Assembly (NCBI GenBank): GCA_003344405.1 | Contig: NOWV01000168.1 | Location: 108,042-172,041 of the forward strand | Direction of reading: 5' to 3' | Source of the DNA: Trichoplax sp. H2 | Lineage: Eukaryota > Placozoa > Uniplacotomia > Trichoplacea | DNA: 64,000 bases | Shown: in pieces, positions 1 through 12,690 of the stretch | Layout: every line of letters begins with the position of its first letter | How positions within the stretch are numbered: position 1 is the first letter of the stretch | Notes under the pieces: model-generated | What the model was told of the DNA's origin: nothing | Seen by the model: the letters and a program-made list of their open reading frames with translations, nothing else | Databases searched by the model: none | Position numbers and translations under genes: made by a program

Positions 1-2843
1 AACACCTATTGGCTGATATAGGTATTTCCTCTTAATTATTTTTAGCAAATCTTCGACTATACGATAGTTTGTAAGGAGGCATTTACATCAAGTATACAAA
101 GTACAGTTTATACAGCAAGATCTAATTTATACGCCTATATTTAGACCAAATTTTGGGATTATTTTTGTTTGCAATCATCACCTATACCGTGCGTGCATTT
201 AGATCATATTAACGTTATTTTAGTGTTTCATTTTGCAGTGTGAGTCTGCAATAATGGAAGAGTTATCTGGGTAATTTAATATAATCGTTCTATTTGCACT
301 ACATTTGCATATTGAGTCTATATACATATCATATCATGATTATTTTTCCTCTATATAATTTGCAATACGTAATAACTATATATAAAAATTTGGTCTGAAT
401 AACATCCATGAATAGTATATAATATGGATACATATCGCTCGTATTCCACATATTAGTGTATCAAATTCTATATATGATATCTCCTACGTGGCAGAATTCT
501 ATACAAATACTTCAGCTCTATATTTATGGTACAATATAATCAATGCATGCTATTTCTGGATCATTGCGCGGAGATATTTATATCGACTAAATATTAAGAC
601 CTGATACATATATTTTAGTATTTTTGGGGCTTATGGATTGTATTTAGTTTATACTTATATCATATTTTTCCTATTTATATACGACGCTTACGTATAGTGC
701 GCGTTGAACTACTGTTCATTACTATTTGCTCTATTTCGGTATTCAAAATACAGCAATAGTATAGGATAGTTATCAGTTGTCACCATGATCATCTAATTTA
801 AAGTACAAAGTATGAAATTAAGACGGGTCGCCTATAAGAGTATAGCAAACACGTTTGATTGATATTTATGAAATCGAACCTTGTACAGTATAGTGATCGA
901 CACCGGATAATGAATCAATTTTTCAGATACTGCAGGTTCCTAGAGTAAATGATCCATTTTAGAACTCTTCAGACAGACTTTTGGATGGGCAAACCCAAAT
1001 TTCTCCTCATCTTGCTGAAAGTCCTGTTTTACCCTAGTTACAGCCTTCATTACTATTTAGATTTGCTAAGTATAATTCTGTTATTCGGGACCTTGGCTTA
1101 CAGAGTACATGGCATCGGTTAGAGGAATTTTTGGATTGAGTAGTTCCTGACTGATTACAGTATACAACACATCTAGTTACCTAGCATTTTTTATTGTCGG
1201 TATGTTATCCGATATACAGTGCTACGTTATATACTAATAAATATCCCGGCGAACTTAGGTTTGGATAATTTCCTATAATTGATAGTATTATGCACTATTA
1301 AGTGTCTGTACGCCCAATTTGATTGTTACAATTTACAATTTATTATTTTTTAATACAAGGTCGATTTCTCGCTCGTTCTACTTCATATACTATACTTGTA
1401 CCTTTTACTTGATAATATCTTATTTATCATTTTAATATACAGATTATTCTTGTTGATTCTAACATGGGAACAATATAGCATGGTAAATTTATTAAATCAA
1501 TCACATCACAAAAGTTTGATTGATTAAAAGCTAAACATAGACAAGTAAACACTAGCTTGCCTGTATGATTATCCTTAAAATTGAATAGACCCGTAAATAA
1601 CATTTTCTCTTGAAAAGAATTCAATATCCTATGTCTTTGACTAGGATATTGGACTAATATCGTAATGCTAAAGACTTTACAGCCAGAGTTGTGGCGTAAT
1701 CACTTTTCGTCATGAGAACCAATAGAAAATGACCATATCCGAACTCTATTGCAACAGAGTGTAGTATCATGCTTCTTTATTCTGACTGTAGAATAATTAT
1801 TGCGATGGCTACCGCGTTAACTGCTGATCTTATTACAACACAATGCAGGAATAGCTAAACGTAGATAAATGAAAGAGAAGAACTGTGGTCAGGCATTATT
1901 ATTCCACAATACTCTTAATACAAGTTGTATTTTCTTGCCGTTTAATGGCTCTGATGCTAGACAAATATTGTGCTGGTAGTAATCATTACGTTTAATCAAC
2001 GGCCATAGTAGGGTAATGATAACAACTAAGACAAATATAGACAATCAATAACAACGATATTAAAACTATGCAGTTATTGGAAGATATTAGTCCTATAGAC
2101 TAGCCAATACTAGACTGGCTATTTCATTCAGTGAAATGCAAAAGACTTTAAATCTTAAGCATGAATATTGTATCCAGACGATATGAAAACAGACAAATAT
2201 AGGGCTAGATGAACCAATAGAAAATCATTTGAGAAACGTTTTCTCCTATTTAAGACATTGATTTATCATTTCAATCTAGGCCCAAAGTCTATCCTATACT
2301 ATAATAAGAAAATTCAAGCAAATTTGCAAGTTGTACGATAAACTATCCAAAATTGACCATGAAGGTAAGAATCGTCATCAGAAAAATCAATGTCTCTTCA
2401 CTATCAAGATTACAAGTAGGACTATAATTGTTGTTGAATTATGTTGTCAATATCGTCGTGTACAATCTTCTCTAATTATATAATATTCATGATGTCTGCT
2501 TTGTCATTATAAAACTTTGTCTCTCTATTAATCGATATTAGCATCAATGCTTTACTGTTATGATATGAATAAATATAGACAACGATTAAAAGAATGCAAA
2601 CTACTATATATTTAAGGAAAATCGTCTGTCCATTTTAGTCTATCTAATTGGTTATAGTAATCTTGCTTTTCTAAAAAGTAGCATAAACTCCAGGGTATTG
2701 TAAAACTATTTCTGTTACAAATTAAAATTGCCTACAAGAGTAGTCATTAAGTACGACTGCTACAAGGATTATTGCCGTTCGTTCTATTATTCCTACCCCC
2801 TTCCCGTAAAAAAGAAATTATCAGCTACTAATCAAGAATCATC
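1..2843. other. Upstream intergenic / 5' region, no gene seen
   Basis: AT-rich sequence upstream of the RasGEF start codon. I looked on both strands for exon-like blocks with flanking splice sites and found none that translate into a recognisable protein. The longest open stretches (about 65 codons near 1427-1624) look like chance. It may hold the RasGEF promoter and a 5' non-coding exon, but no core promoter motif stands out. Confidence 0.5.
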
Positions 2844-5800
2844 ATGTCGTTCGATACAGGGCCGCTACCAAGTAAGCCAATTAAGCGATTTTTCAGCAAA
2901 GACAAGCAAAAGCAACTGCAAAAGGTATAAAATTGTATTAGTTTAAAATCGATTCAATGTTAAAAGTTTGTCACTTTATGCTAGTATATCAGCTATAGCT
3001 ATTTTTCTCTTTTATTCAACTATATATAAATTGACAGTATTTTGATTTATTGGCTCTTAATTTACTGATGCCAATTTAGTCTCACGAATAGAACTTTTTA
3101 ATAAAGATTAAACTATTCTAAGCGATAGGTATTGATAATCATTATGCACTTGTAGCCTTCATTTTTTATTGCCTAAGTGGATATACGTAAAACTCTGGCA
3201 ATCTGGAGTAGTTTGGAATGACTAGAATTAATCCTAGTCTTTATGTGCTTGAGCTCTTGCCTTTTTTTCCATTTTGGCCTGAATAGATTACAGCTACGAT
3301 AATTTAGAGTACTTTTGAACGATAAATGTTGTTCATTATAGTTATAGTTTATTAGTCTACACCTTCTAGCTGCCAATTTTTAAACGGATATAAAAAGTTG
3401 CAATAATCTATGGGACGGAAACTTTTTAACGTTAACATCGGCATTATGATATAAAATTCAGTCCGATGTTTGATATTTTCATTTTTCAGCTATCTGCTCG
3501 TAATATTACATGACTGGATACTAAATTAAAAATTAATCATCAGTCTTTAACATCAAATGAGCCCTATTAATTTTCATTCAATCAGTCTTATTGAATTGAG
3601 TAGATAATTTTTATTCTCAATACTTGGTGTTTTGAACTTGTTTTTTTCTAATATAATTGAGAAAATACATCAATCTTGTTTAAAATTTGGAAATAAATTT
3701 TCTTCAAGACATTATCTAGGAGTGGAATTAAAAATAGAAGTTTAAACTAGTCATTTTAATATTCTGATTCTATATTCAATTAGGTTGAAGGCGTCTTCAA
3801 ATTTGTTACCTCCAACCCGAAACTTCGAACTAGTGATTGCGTAGTCGAATTTCTAATGCCAGATCAACAAGCAGACTGTATGTTTGAAATAGAAAATCTT
3901 TCCATCTTTGTATATTTTCTTGATCTATGGCTGTATAAAAGTAGCTGTCTAGCTCATCATAGATAATGGTCTAATGTTTCTCTACTTTAACGATTTGATA
4001 CCATAATAAGTTACATTTTTTAATATAAAATTTCCCATTAGGTTCTTATGACGAAGCTAATTTAGAACATCGTGCATCATCGGCTGTGGATTCATGCAAT
4101 GTAAGCTTTATCTTATATTTTTAATTTAAAAGTTATGATTCCTTCAAAGTGTACAGAATGATAAATAGGGTTAACGCGTAATTTTATTTTCTTACCATAA
4201 AACTCTGACTGAAATTATGACCTATTTCCATTTAACGATGTATAGCTTAATGTATTGTAATTTAATTTTAAAACAAAATTTTACCGATGCCGTTTAATAG
4301 ATGATTGTAGAGGATAAAAGCTTTCATTTTTAGTAGTCATGTACCTGATTAGCTTATTGTATTAGATTTAAAGTCATATTTATTCCAATGCTACATATCC
4401 ATACTCTCTTTTTCTTGCTAGTATATTGAAGAAGTACAGTTTTAATTATAACTGGTTATGAGCCAGTAGCCATTTCTAGACTTGTATCTATCGGAGATAA
4501 ATAGAGTAAATTGTCAGCAAAGCCGTCAATTCGATGCTAGTATTTCCAGAATTTCTCTACATTCTTGACGTATATCCTCTAATTTACTAGCTTCCTTTGT
4601 ATCGTTATTTAATTCTTAAAAATTTTATGCTATATTAACTAGATCATATTTATACTTTTAGAGCATAACTCCGTAATTGATGTTCGGATATTAGTATAGG
4701 CTTATCTCGTTGTAGTCTCTATTTCTAATAAACCAATGTCAGTCTAATCTGAATGCTAATACATTATAGATGCAATTTCAAATTTATACATTGGTTTATT
4801 CTTTCCTAGTATTTTTTTATTTCTTTAACTCCTAATTTTTTATTTTACCTATATTGTATTTATAAGGCATTCTAATGCTTTATTTCCTGCTAGCCAGGAC
4901 AACGCGTTTTCTGTTCGTAAATATTAAATTTTTTTTTGATATCGGCGATTAGATTACTCATGCTTATCAAAAAGCTTTATTAAATGTTGCGGCTTCCGTA
5001 AATATGCGATCACCGTCTTCCTCTCCAAGTAAGTTGTTAAGCAATAACTATCACTATAAAGTACTAGTTCGGTAAAATTTTCACTCACTTAATATGAAGA
5101 ATAAAGATTTTACTGAATTAGTACTTATTAACATAATAAAGAAGTCTACTTACCGATGAGCTTTTATTTATAATATTGTTATTAAATGGATATTAATTTC
5201 TTTCGTGTGTAGTTTACGATAGTTATCAACATAGCAATAGAAAGAAAGTAGGATTTCGAAGGAGTCTCTTATTAAGATAAGAAGACTTTCTTCTGAATTT
5301 CTAACAAGAGGGGCTATAATAAAGACGATAGATTAATCTGGTTTTTAATTAGTTTTTCTATCATCGTAGTGATTATAATATCTACCTGTAATAATTATCT
5401 TTTCAATAAGAATAAGCTTGCGCAAGAGAAAATTAAATCTACAAATTTAAAAAAATAATAAATATAATTAAGCACTAAGATAGGTTCATTAATTAAAATC
5501 GTAGGCTTTTTATTCAGCTTCAACACATTTTCATGCACGTTGCTTTTGCTTAGACTTTTTAACACATGAGAATAGTCTTATTTAGGTATACCTATATCAC
5601 ACTCGAAGCTGTAATATTATCATTGTATATTTAGGAAATTAGAGTTGCTGATTTTACACTAAACTACGGTAGTACTAAAAAATGACTATATTCAATCACA
5701 ACGTATCGCCTAGATTTGATCGGTCCAATAGATAAGCATAAGATATGCTTAAAGCTTTAGTTTTTTAAAGTGCAACTGATTGATATATTTTTACTCATAA

Positions 5801-8800
5801 CATAATGTTAATTAATTAATGATTTTGTTTTTTAATAAATCACGTAAATACCTTGCCATATATGGAAAGACAGAGATTCCAAGATGAAATTGATATTAAA
5901 GTATCGATAATTTTAATTACATCCATTATTCGTTTGTAGACTATAACTCACTCACTGATATGTAAATTAACGATATGAGCAAATTCAAGTTACCCAGGAG
6001 CCACTATAAATGCGTCTTGGAAAAGAAGTATACCTAGTAAAACTATCGATCATAGGAAACAATCATCCATATTGTTGAAAACTAATTTATAATAGATTTT
6101 GGGTAATTAATCTCGAAGGAGTCCCTTATTTTTGGATAATTCTCATGTATGAGCATTCTTAAAATTTTCACATGCAAATTTTACACCTCTGACAGAAACT
6201 AGTAGAATAGAGTTTTACACCTGAGTATTGTTCGATGACATTAAGTAAATTATATAATGGGTAACTTAATCCTATATGAGCTAGTTATGGTTTTAATTAT
6301 TTAACGATGGGATATTAAAAATAATCACTAAAGAATAATACTGAAATCTAAATATGAAAGCAATATTTTACTGTAAAAAAGTGATATACGATGTTCATAG
6401 TAATAGTTAAATTTAGACAGATAGATATAAATTATCAATGATGATGATACCAATAAAGAAATTGTGTTGATGATTAATAAAGTTAATACGATGATAACAG
6501 CAACGACAACAATAGTAATGATACGTGATATGATGATGGATTAGTATAGATAATTGGCCGTGTGTCTGATATAAAATTTTATCACAATGAGCTATATTGA
6601 TATTATTTTAATTTTATAATCTTGTATCTATTATTAGATATTAATTCTTGTTGTTTTTACTCCAATACAAAAATATCAAAATATAGGACAATCACCGATT
6701 ATTTCCCAAAGATTCTTTACACGTCGAGGTTCAGCCACTCCTAAAGCTACTACTGCGAAAGAAAATCAAGATGTTGTCTTTAAAGAAGGTAAATAGCAGT
6801 AAACCAGAAAATGCTCAATAGTAATTTTATATTTCAATCTTGATTTCAATACAAGTATGTTCGGCGTACTGTGAAAGATTAAAGTCAAAGTTTTTGATTA
6901 GGATAAATACGACTTCAGTAAAAATTATTATTTTTTATGTTTATTATTGTGATTTGATGTGATCTATTAGTCCTATATTTCTAAAAATGATTATATGCAA
7001 ATATAAAAAAAGAAATGCAAGTAAAACAAAATTGATAAATATCATTTTATTTAACCAGAGGATAAACCAACTATGATTCTAACATGGAGGAAAGATAAAT
7101 ATATTGTAGCAGCTGGAACTATCGAAAAATTAGTTGAACAATTGGCCTGTGAGGACAGTGCAGGTAAAATGTGATAAAAGATTAATGCTTTACTGTACCA
7201 GTTATTAATTTCCAATATTGAAAATAGGAGAAGTAATAACTTACAATAAATAGAATTAAAACCTTGTTATACTGTGAGCAATTGTAAATTATCGTGCATT
7301 GAAATAAATATGCCAAAAATTATCTTCTGTTGTTTTATGTAGACGTCGGCTATGTTAAAGCTTTCCTTCTTGGCTATCGACACTTTGCTAAACCGGAAGC
7401 AGTACTACAAATGCTGCTATCTCGATATCTTTAATATACTATGTATGAATTATGGATTACTTGCATAAATATAACCACAGCATTAATTAATATGTAGCTA
7501 GAGTTGAGTTTGTGTTAGCTTATTGAAAATTATACCCAGGTCGAAATTATTTGGAAGACAACTACAATATTAGAATTCGATAAATGAAAGATGATTAAAG
7601 ATATTATTGCTCAGACTTTGAAACCTACATCAATTACAGCGGAATGAAATATGAAGTAATTTGGTAGAACTCTAGCACTTTTGTCCTTTCTTAGAGATAC
7701 TTATAATGTATAGTGTTATTTCCTTCCAATTACTAATTTAATAATTGGCTAAGCTAGAGCACGTAAACTTTATTCTTATCCTATAATATGTTTCTAATGA
7801 ATAACTTAATTTCCTATATTTTATCATTAGATATTTTACAAGTAATAATAGTAAATAATCCATCATTGACTGCAATGATCTTTAGCGAGTAAAAACAAAT
7901 TTATTGTTCTTAACTGTAACTACATTTAATGTCATGTTGCATTATGATGCAACGCAAGAAGAGCTTGAATACGTCGAGAAATGGGGATTAGTCATTAGAT
8001 TAAGGTAAGAAAATTAGCAAAGACTAAACTTCATAAAATTTTCTTGCTGTCTTGACAACAATCTATCTCCAATGGAATTGATCACATGGAAGGAATTATC
8101 TTTTATAATATAAATCTCTAAAAATACACTGTACTAGTATCTCAAGAGAATGCCACTGTTGCTTGTTAGATTAGTGTTATAAATTCTTTGATGCTCAAGA
8201 TTTAAGTATATTATTAAGTCTATCAAGTTATAAAAGTTAATATACTATTCCAACTAGGACTATCAATACCTTGATGCAATGGATGGAAAGATGTTGGTGG
8301 GATTTTCAGGGAAACGAGTCTATGGTTAGTAATAAATCTACATCTGATCCTATTAAATATTTTCTTGTGTAAGAATACAGAGCTTAAGATGCATACTAAG
8401 CTTAATTTAAAAAGTGTCATAATTTAAAGAATTTAGGGGATTTATAATGATTCTAATTATTTAAAATCCATGCTTATATAAATTTAAACATATTACAGTT
8501 AAAGCGAGTAGATGACTTCGTTGAAACTTTACTGGTTTCTGATGCTGCGTTTCACAATGCTGCCAAAGGTATTGCCGATTTAAAGAGTAAAAAGCTCGCA
8601 AGCGGTAATAATTCAGAAAATTCATCTGCAATCTGGTATGGCTCATCAACACAATCGAAATTAACCAATATAAAAGATATTAAAAAAATATGTATAATGC
8701 AAGTACCTGCGCAGCAAATTGCAGAACAGGTTATTAGAATTCTATTCTTCAATTTTCTGTTGATAAAGAAATAGTTACACTTAACTCAAAATAGGACCTG

Positions 8801-10674
8801 TAAAATTTTCCTTTCGTTTTATAGGTATATATTAGTTTAATTATGCGTATACTTCTAGTAACGAGGTACATCGTAAAATACTCTCAGTTTCTTAACTTAC
8901 TCATTTGTTTACTCTGGCTAGCTAACTCTGATAGATTTGGAAATATTAAGATCAATCGGCCCAAATGAAGTCTTATGTCATCTATGGGGATCGAAATCAG
9001 GTAAAATATTTTATTTCTTTTTAATCTATTCAATTAGCATTCATAATGTATCATTAATTGGAATGCTAATATTATAAGCACAGTTCTACGAAATGGTAGT
9101 AGTGTATAGCAATTTCATGAATTATTTAAAGGTCTATGGATTAACCGGTTAATATATAATATTTAGTATGTAGAGATGATAAAGACAAGGCTGAAATTGC
9201 TGGCAATTTGAATGCCTATATCAAGCGATGGAATACAGTTTGTTATTGGGTCGGAACTGAAATTTGTCGCACTTTAGATTGTCGAGGACGTGCTCAGGCT
9301 ATGGAGAAATTTATTGAAATAGCAAAGGTAACGATAACTTTATTGCTTCGTGGCTCATTAAAACTATCAAAAAATTTTTACTAAATAATGTTAAAAATTG
9401 TTTCCGATATATTAGCATTGTAAAATAATTCGCAACTACAGTACAATGGCTAGTATAGTTGGAGGTCTTAACATCCATCCGATAAGATCATTAAAGAAAT
9501 CCTGGGAGGTTAGCTTATTATTATACGTAATATTCCTTTTCCTAATTTTTCATTTATATGTATATATATATTTATACATTTATAAAAGAATTCGAAATAA
9601 TGTTCCATGCATGATATCTACATCTTGTCATTTGCACTATGAATATAGTTCAATTTTTGATATTATTCTGTAATTTACGCCAATCTTAGCAACTTATTGC
9701 TCTGCTATTGTAATTTTACTTACGCATCTTATGATTGATTTATGTTTTTTTGTAGTGTGTCGGCCATAAGTATGTTAAATTATTGAATGAAATGGAAGAT
9801 TTTATGAAGCCTGATCGAAATTATATCAGTTATCGTAAAGTCTTGGCTGATATCCCAACCAGCTGTCCATGCATTCCATTTTTTGGTAATGCAAACAGCT
9901 AGAATTTATATTCAATTAATTACTTAGCTTGCATTTATTTAGGATAATATTATAATCTCGTTATATTTATAACTGATTTAAGATTCATCCTTATTGCTTT
10001 AATAGGTGTTTTCATCAAAGATCTAACTTTTCTTAATGACGGCAACCCTAAAGTTTTAGCTAATGGATTGTATAACTTTACCAAGATTAGAGATATCAGT
10101 AATAAGGTTAGACTAATCAAAAATGGGTATATTTTGATATATAACTGGAAACTATCTACTAACCGAACATCAGCCTTTTTAGATATCATTCTTAATTCTA
10201 TTACTGTTATGGTGCTTTACTATGCACCTAGTATTATGTTTCTAATTTTAGAAACGTCTCGGCCATTTATCATCTCAGACTATGATATTAACAATACGCA
10301 TTTATCTATTACTTTTTATAAAATATTTAGATTAACGAACTAGAGCGTTATCAACGTTCTGCTTATCAAGTATCGCCGAATCCTAAGATATTTTTTGGAT
10401 TAAAAAAATTACAAATACTATCTGAGAAACAGTAAGTAATTAGGGAATATCTATTTTCTATCCAAAATTACTATCTATCATAGTCAAAATAGATTATTAC
10501 ATTTAAAATTGTGTAGCATAAGCTGCAATACATTACCTATCCACAGAATCATCTATTGGATGATTAGTTATCATTCATACTGTTACTTATTGATATATAT
10601 TCTTTACTTGGTAATATTGTAGGATATATCAGCAATCTTTGAAGCTTGAACAGCGTCGCAAATCTATACATTAA
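2844..10674 (+). CDS. Ras-family guanine nucleotide exchange factor (REM + CDC25 domains), 17 exons
   Basis: Exons: 2844-2924, 3784-3877, 4042-4100, 4953-5028, 6687-6788, 7059-7163, 7343-7424, 7924-8004, 8258-8324, 8499-8729, 8922-9000, 9176-9327, 9416-9508, 9756-9885, 10006-10106, 10331-10431, 10623-10674. All phases join, giving 561 residues. Residues 1-137 are an unrecognised basic N-terminus. About 138-255 form a Ras exchanger motif (REM), with FLLGYRHFAKPE near its middle. About 315-555 form the CDC25 catalytic domain: AEQLTLIDLEILRSIGP opens it, NLNAYIKRWNTVCYWV follows, then TMASIVGGLN, CIPFFGVFIKDLTFLNDGNP, and a SLKLEQRR tail like the SLE.EPR end of many RasGEFs. By family it would load GTP on Ras or Rap at a membrane; which GTPase cannot be told. 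No PH, C1, PDZ, cNMP or RA domain was seen. The start is the first ATG in frame. Exon 7 needs an AT-AC splice to avoid an immediate stop. Confidence 0.93.
7425..7923 (+). other. U12-type AT-AC intron in the RasGEF gene
   Basis: The 5' end reads ATATCTTTAA, one mismatch from the minor-spliceosome donor ATATCCTT. Near the 3' end there is TTCTTAAC at 7907-7914, close to the U12 branch site TTCCTTAAC, and an AC acceptor ends at 7923, ten bases after the likely branch adenosine. Joining 7424 to 7924 restores an exact frame (LLSR followed by FNVMLHYDA) inside the REM domain. Reading through gives TAA two codons later, and there is no usable GT donor between the conserved REM segment and that stop. 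The other introns modelled in this gene are GT-AG. Confidence 0.85.
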
Positions 10675-10915
10675 TGGCTTCATTATTTGAGGATCCTTTA
10701 CAGGTTTAATTTAAAGGATTTTTAAGATTATAATGTCTAATATGGACTATAGAATCAGCACCGGTGAAAGATTTATTTACTATAAAGTAACCTTTGAATT
10801 TAACAATATCATTTGTATTGTTTAAGGGTATTTATCGTTACACCGTTAGTAACTGAGATTTGATATCAGATTTCGTATAATAGTTAGTTGATATAAAACG
10901 ATTTCATCATTTTTA

Positions 10916-10921
10916 AATAAA
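10916..10921 (+). terminator. Candidate poly(A) signal of the RasGEF gene
   Basis: AATAAA lies 242 bases after the RasGEF stop codon. It is the first canonical hexamer I saw downstream; a second cluster lies near 11060. Position is plausible, but there is no transcript evidence. Confidence 0.35.
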
Positions 10922-11942
10922 CAGCTGTTATTTACTAACTTTGATAGGGTAACGGGTGATTAAGCGTAACCCTTGACTTTAATATTGATTTTATAGTATT
11001 AAACATGTAATTCGTGTAGATGTAACTTAATTAACGCAGTAATATAAGTTCACATCAGAAATAAAATAAAGAGTATTATACTAGACTATTCTTGTGATTT
11101 CTTGAATGCGAGAGTTAATAAGAGAAATTGAGCTACAGCTGGTTGATAATTAATCGAGACAGTTTATGTTGTGGTATGATAGTCAGGACGCGATAAGCAT
11201 GGAATATTTTACCATCAGTAGAAGGGAAACGAACGATATCGTCGATCTTGTGCATGGAACATTAGTACACTTTTACGAAAAGACTTTAAATATTATCATC
11301 AATCTTGTAACATAAATTGAGAAATCGAGGTCATTCTATGCACGTACAATTAACCAATCTATTGGCTTCAGTGTTGAATAAGGTATAACTAGCCACGACA
11401 GCATGATGTGATCTAAGTTAGGAATTATTAACATCAATCTTCTAAGGTAACATATATCGTATCAGATCATTGTGATTCATTTTGTTGCATTAGCTTTTAC
11501 ATTATGTCTGCAATATTGCATTAAATTCCGTATGTGAGTAACTCATTCAAATAGTATAAAGGTGCAGTGCTCCAGATGAATGAAATACCGTGATGTCATC
11601 AGTTCTACGACATAAATCGTAACATGGACGGATGAACTTGGTCAGTCTATCGAATATATTTCTACTTGAAATGATTTACATCCTTACCATCACTTGATCC
11701 TTCTAGAAGCATGAATTAACTAGCTATATATAATTATGCTGTTGATCAATATGTTGATTTTTAATTAAGTTTGAAATCTAGTGGTTTACGATTAATATCA
11801 GTTCGCGTCTATTTACAGTATGTGAGTTTGCATAACATTAACGTATTTTATCGACGCAATCTCTTTTATCAACTTGTGCTATAATTCATTTCGCCGATTC
11901 AAGTTAAAAAAACATACTTGTCTTTTAGACAGTCTTTTAATA

Positions 11943-12007
11943 AGCTATCAGAGTATGACATCAGCTATAGCTATCAGAGTATGACAAATAGCTATCAGAG
12001 TATGACA
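11943..12007 (+). repeat. Three perfect 18-bp tandem copies
   Basis: The 18-mer AGCTATCAGAGTATGACA occurs exactly at 11943, 11969 and 11990, separated by short variable spacers (8 and 3 bases). It does not recur elsewhere that I noticed. Exact identity points to a recent local duplication. Confidence 0.85.
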
Positions 12008-12164
12008 TCAGAGGGCTCAAGATGCCTGTGGGCTACTTCAGTCCCAGCTCCGATGTCTATCAGTATTCTTTCTAGTCTATTTATAAAATTAATTGACTTA
12101 AGTAGTTATGCTGTTCAGAATTATTTTATTCCATCTTGTTTTGGTGTTTCAAGTTTGATTTACC

Positions 12165-12690
12165 GGATAGGATACCAGAAGTGAATTGCCCATGTCTGTT
12201 TCAAGCATTCCATTATGAATAGCATGTAAGTGCTTAAAACGATGGGAAAAGTTAATATGGAATGATTGTAATAGAAAATGCTTTCATCCTATCCTGCTTT
12301 GATGACTTTACGTTGGATATGCAGGATAGGATACCGGAAGAGAGTTGCCTGCGTTTTATTCAAGCATTCCACTATGAATAGTATGTAGATATTTAAAACG
12401 ATGAAGTAATTATGTCTAATTCGAGATAGAAGCCTATTCATGGGAAATGTTAATATGGAGTGGTTGTAATGGAAAATGCTTTCATTCTATCCTACTTTGA
12501 TGACTTTATGTTGGATTTGCAGGATAGGATACCGGAAGTGAGTTGCCTATGTCTATATCAAGGATTCCACTATGAGTAGCATGCAGACGTTTAAGACGAT
12601 GGAGTAATTATGTCTAAACTGGGATACGAATCTATTCATGGAAAAGTTAATATGCGATGATTGTCAATAGAAAATGGCCGTCAACTACAT
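12165..12690 (+). repeat. Degenerate tandem array, three units of about 160-200 bp
   Basis: Units are marked by GGATAGGATACC at 12165, 12324 and 12522, each followed by a related series: GAA-GTTGCC, CAAG-ATTCCA-TATGA, TAGCATG, TTTAA-ACGATG, then AAGTTAATATG and a GTAATGGAAAATG-like block. Units two and three also share a GTAATTATGTCTAA insert that is absent from unit one, so unit length differs (159 and 198 bp). The lengths are not all multiples of three and no reading frame is kept, so coding is unlikely. Confidence 0.75.

Noticed and set aside
5248-6130. CGAAGGAGTC-CTTATT seen twice (about 5249 and 6114) in a RasGEF intron
   Set aside because: Only about 15 matching bases with no shared flanks; too little to call a repeat element.
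7425-7440. Premature stop in the RasGEF REM domain (pseudogene sign)
   Set aside because: The AT-AC intron restores frame exactly, and all seventeen exons remain open, so the gene looks intact.
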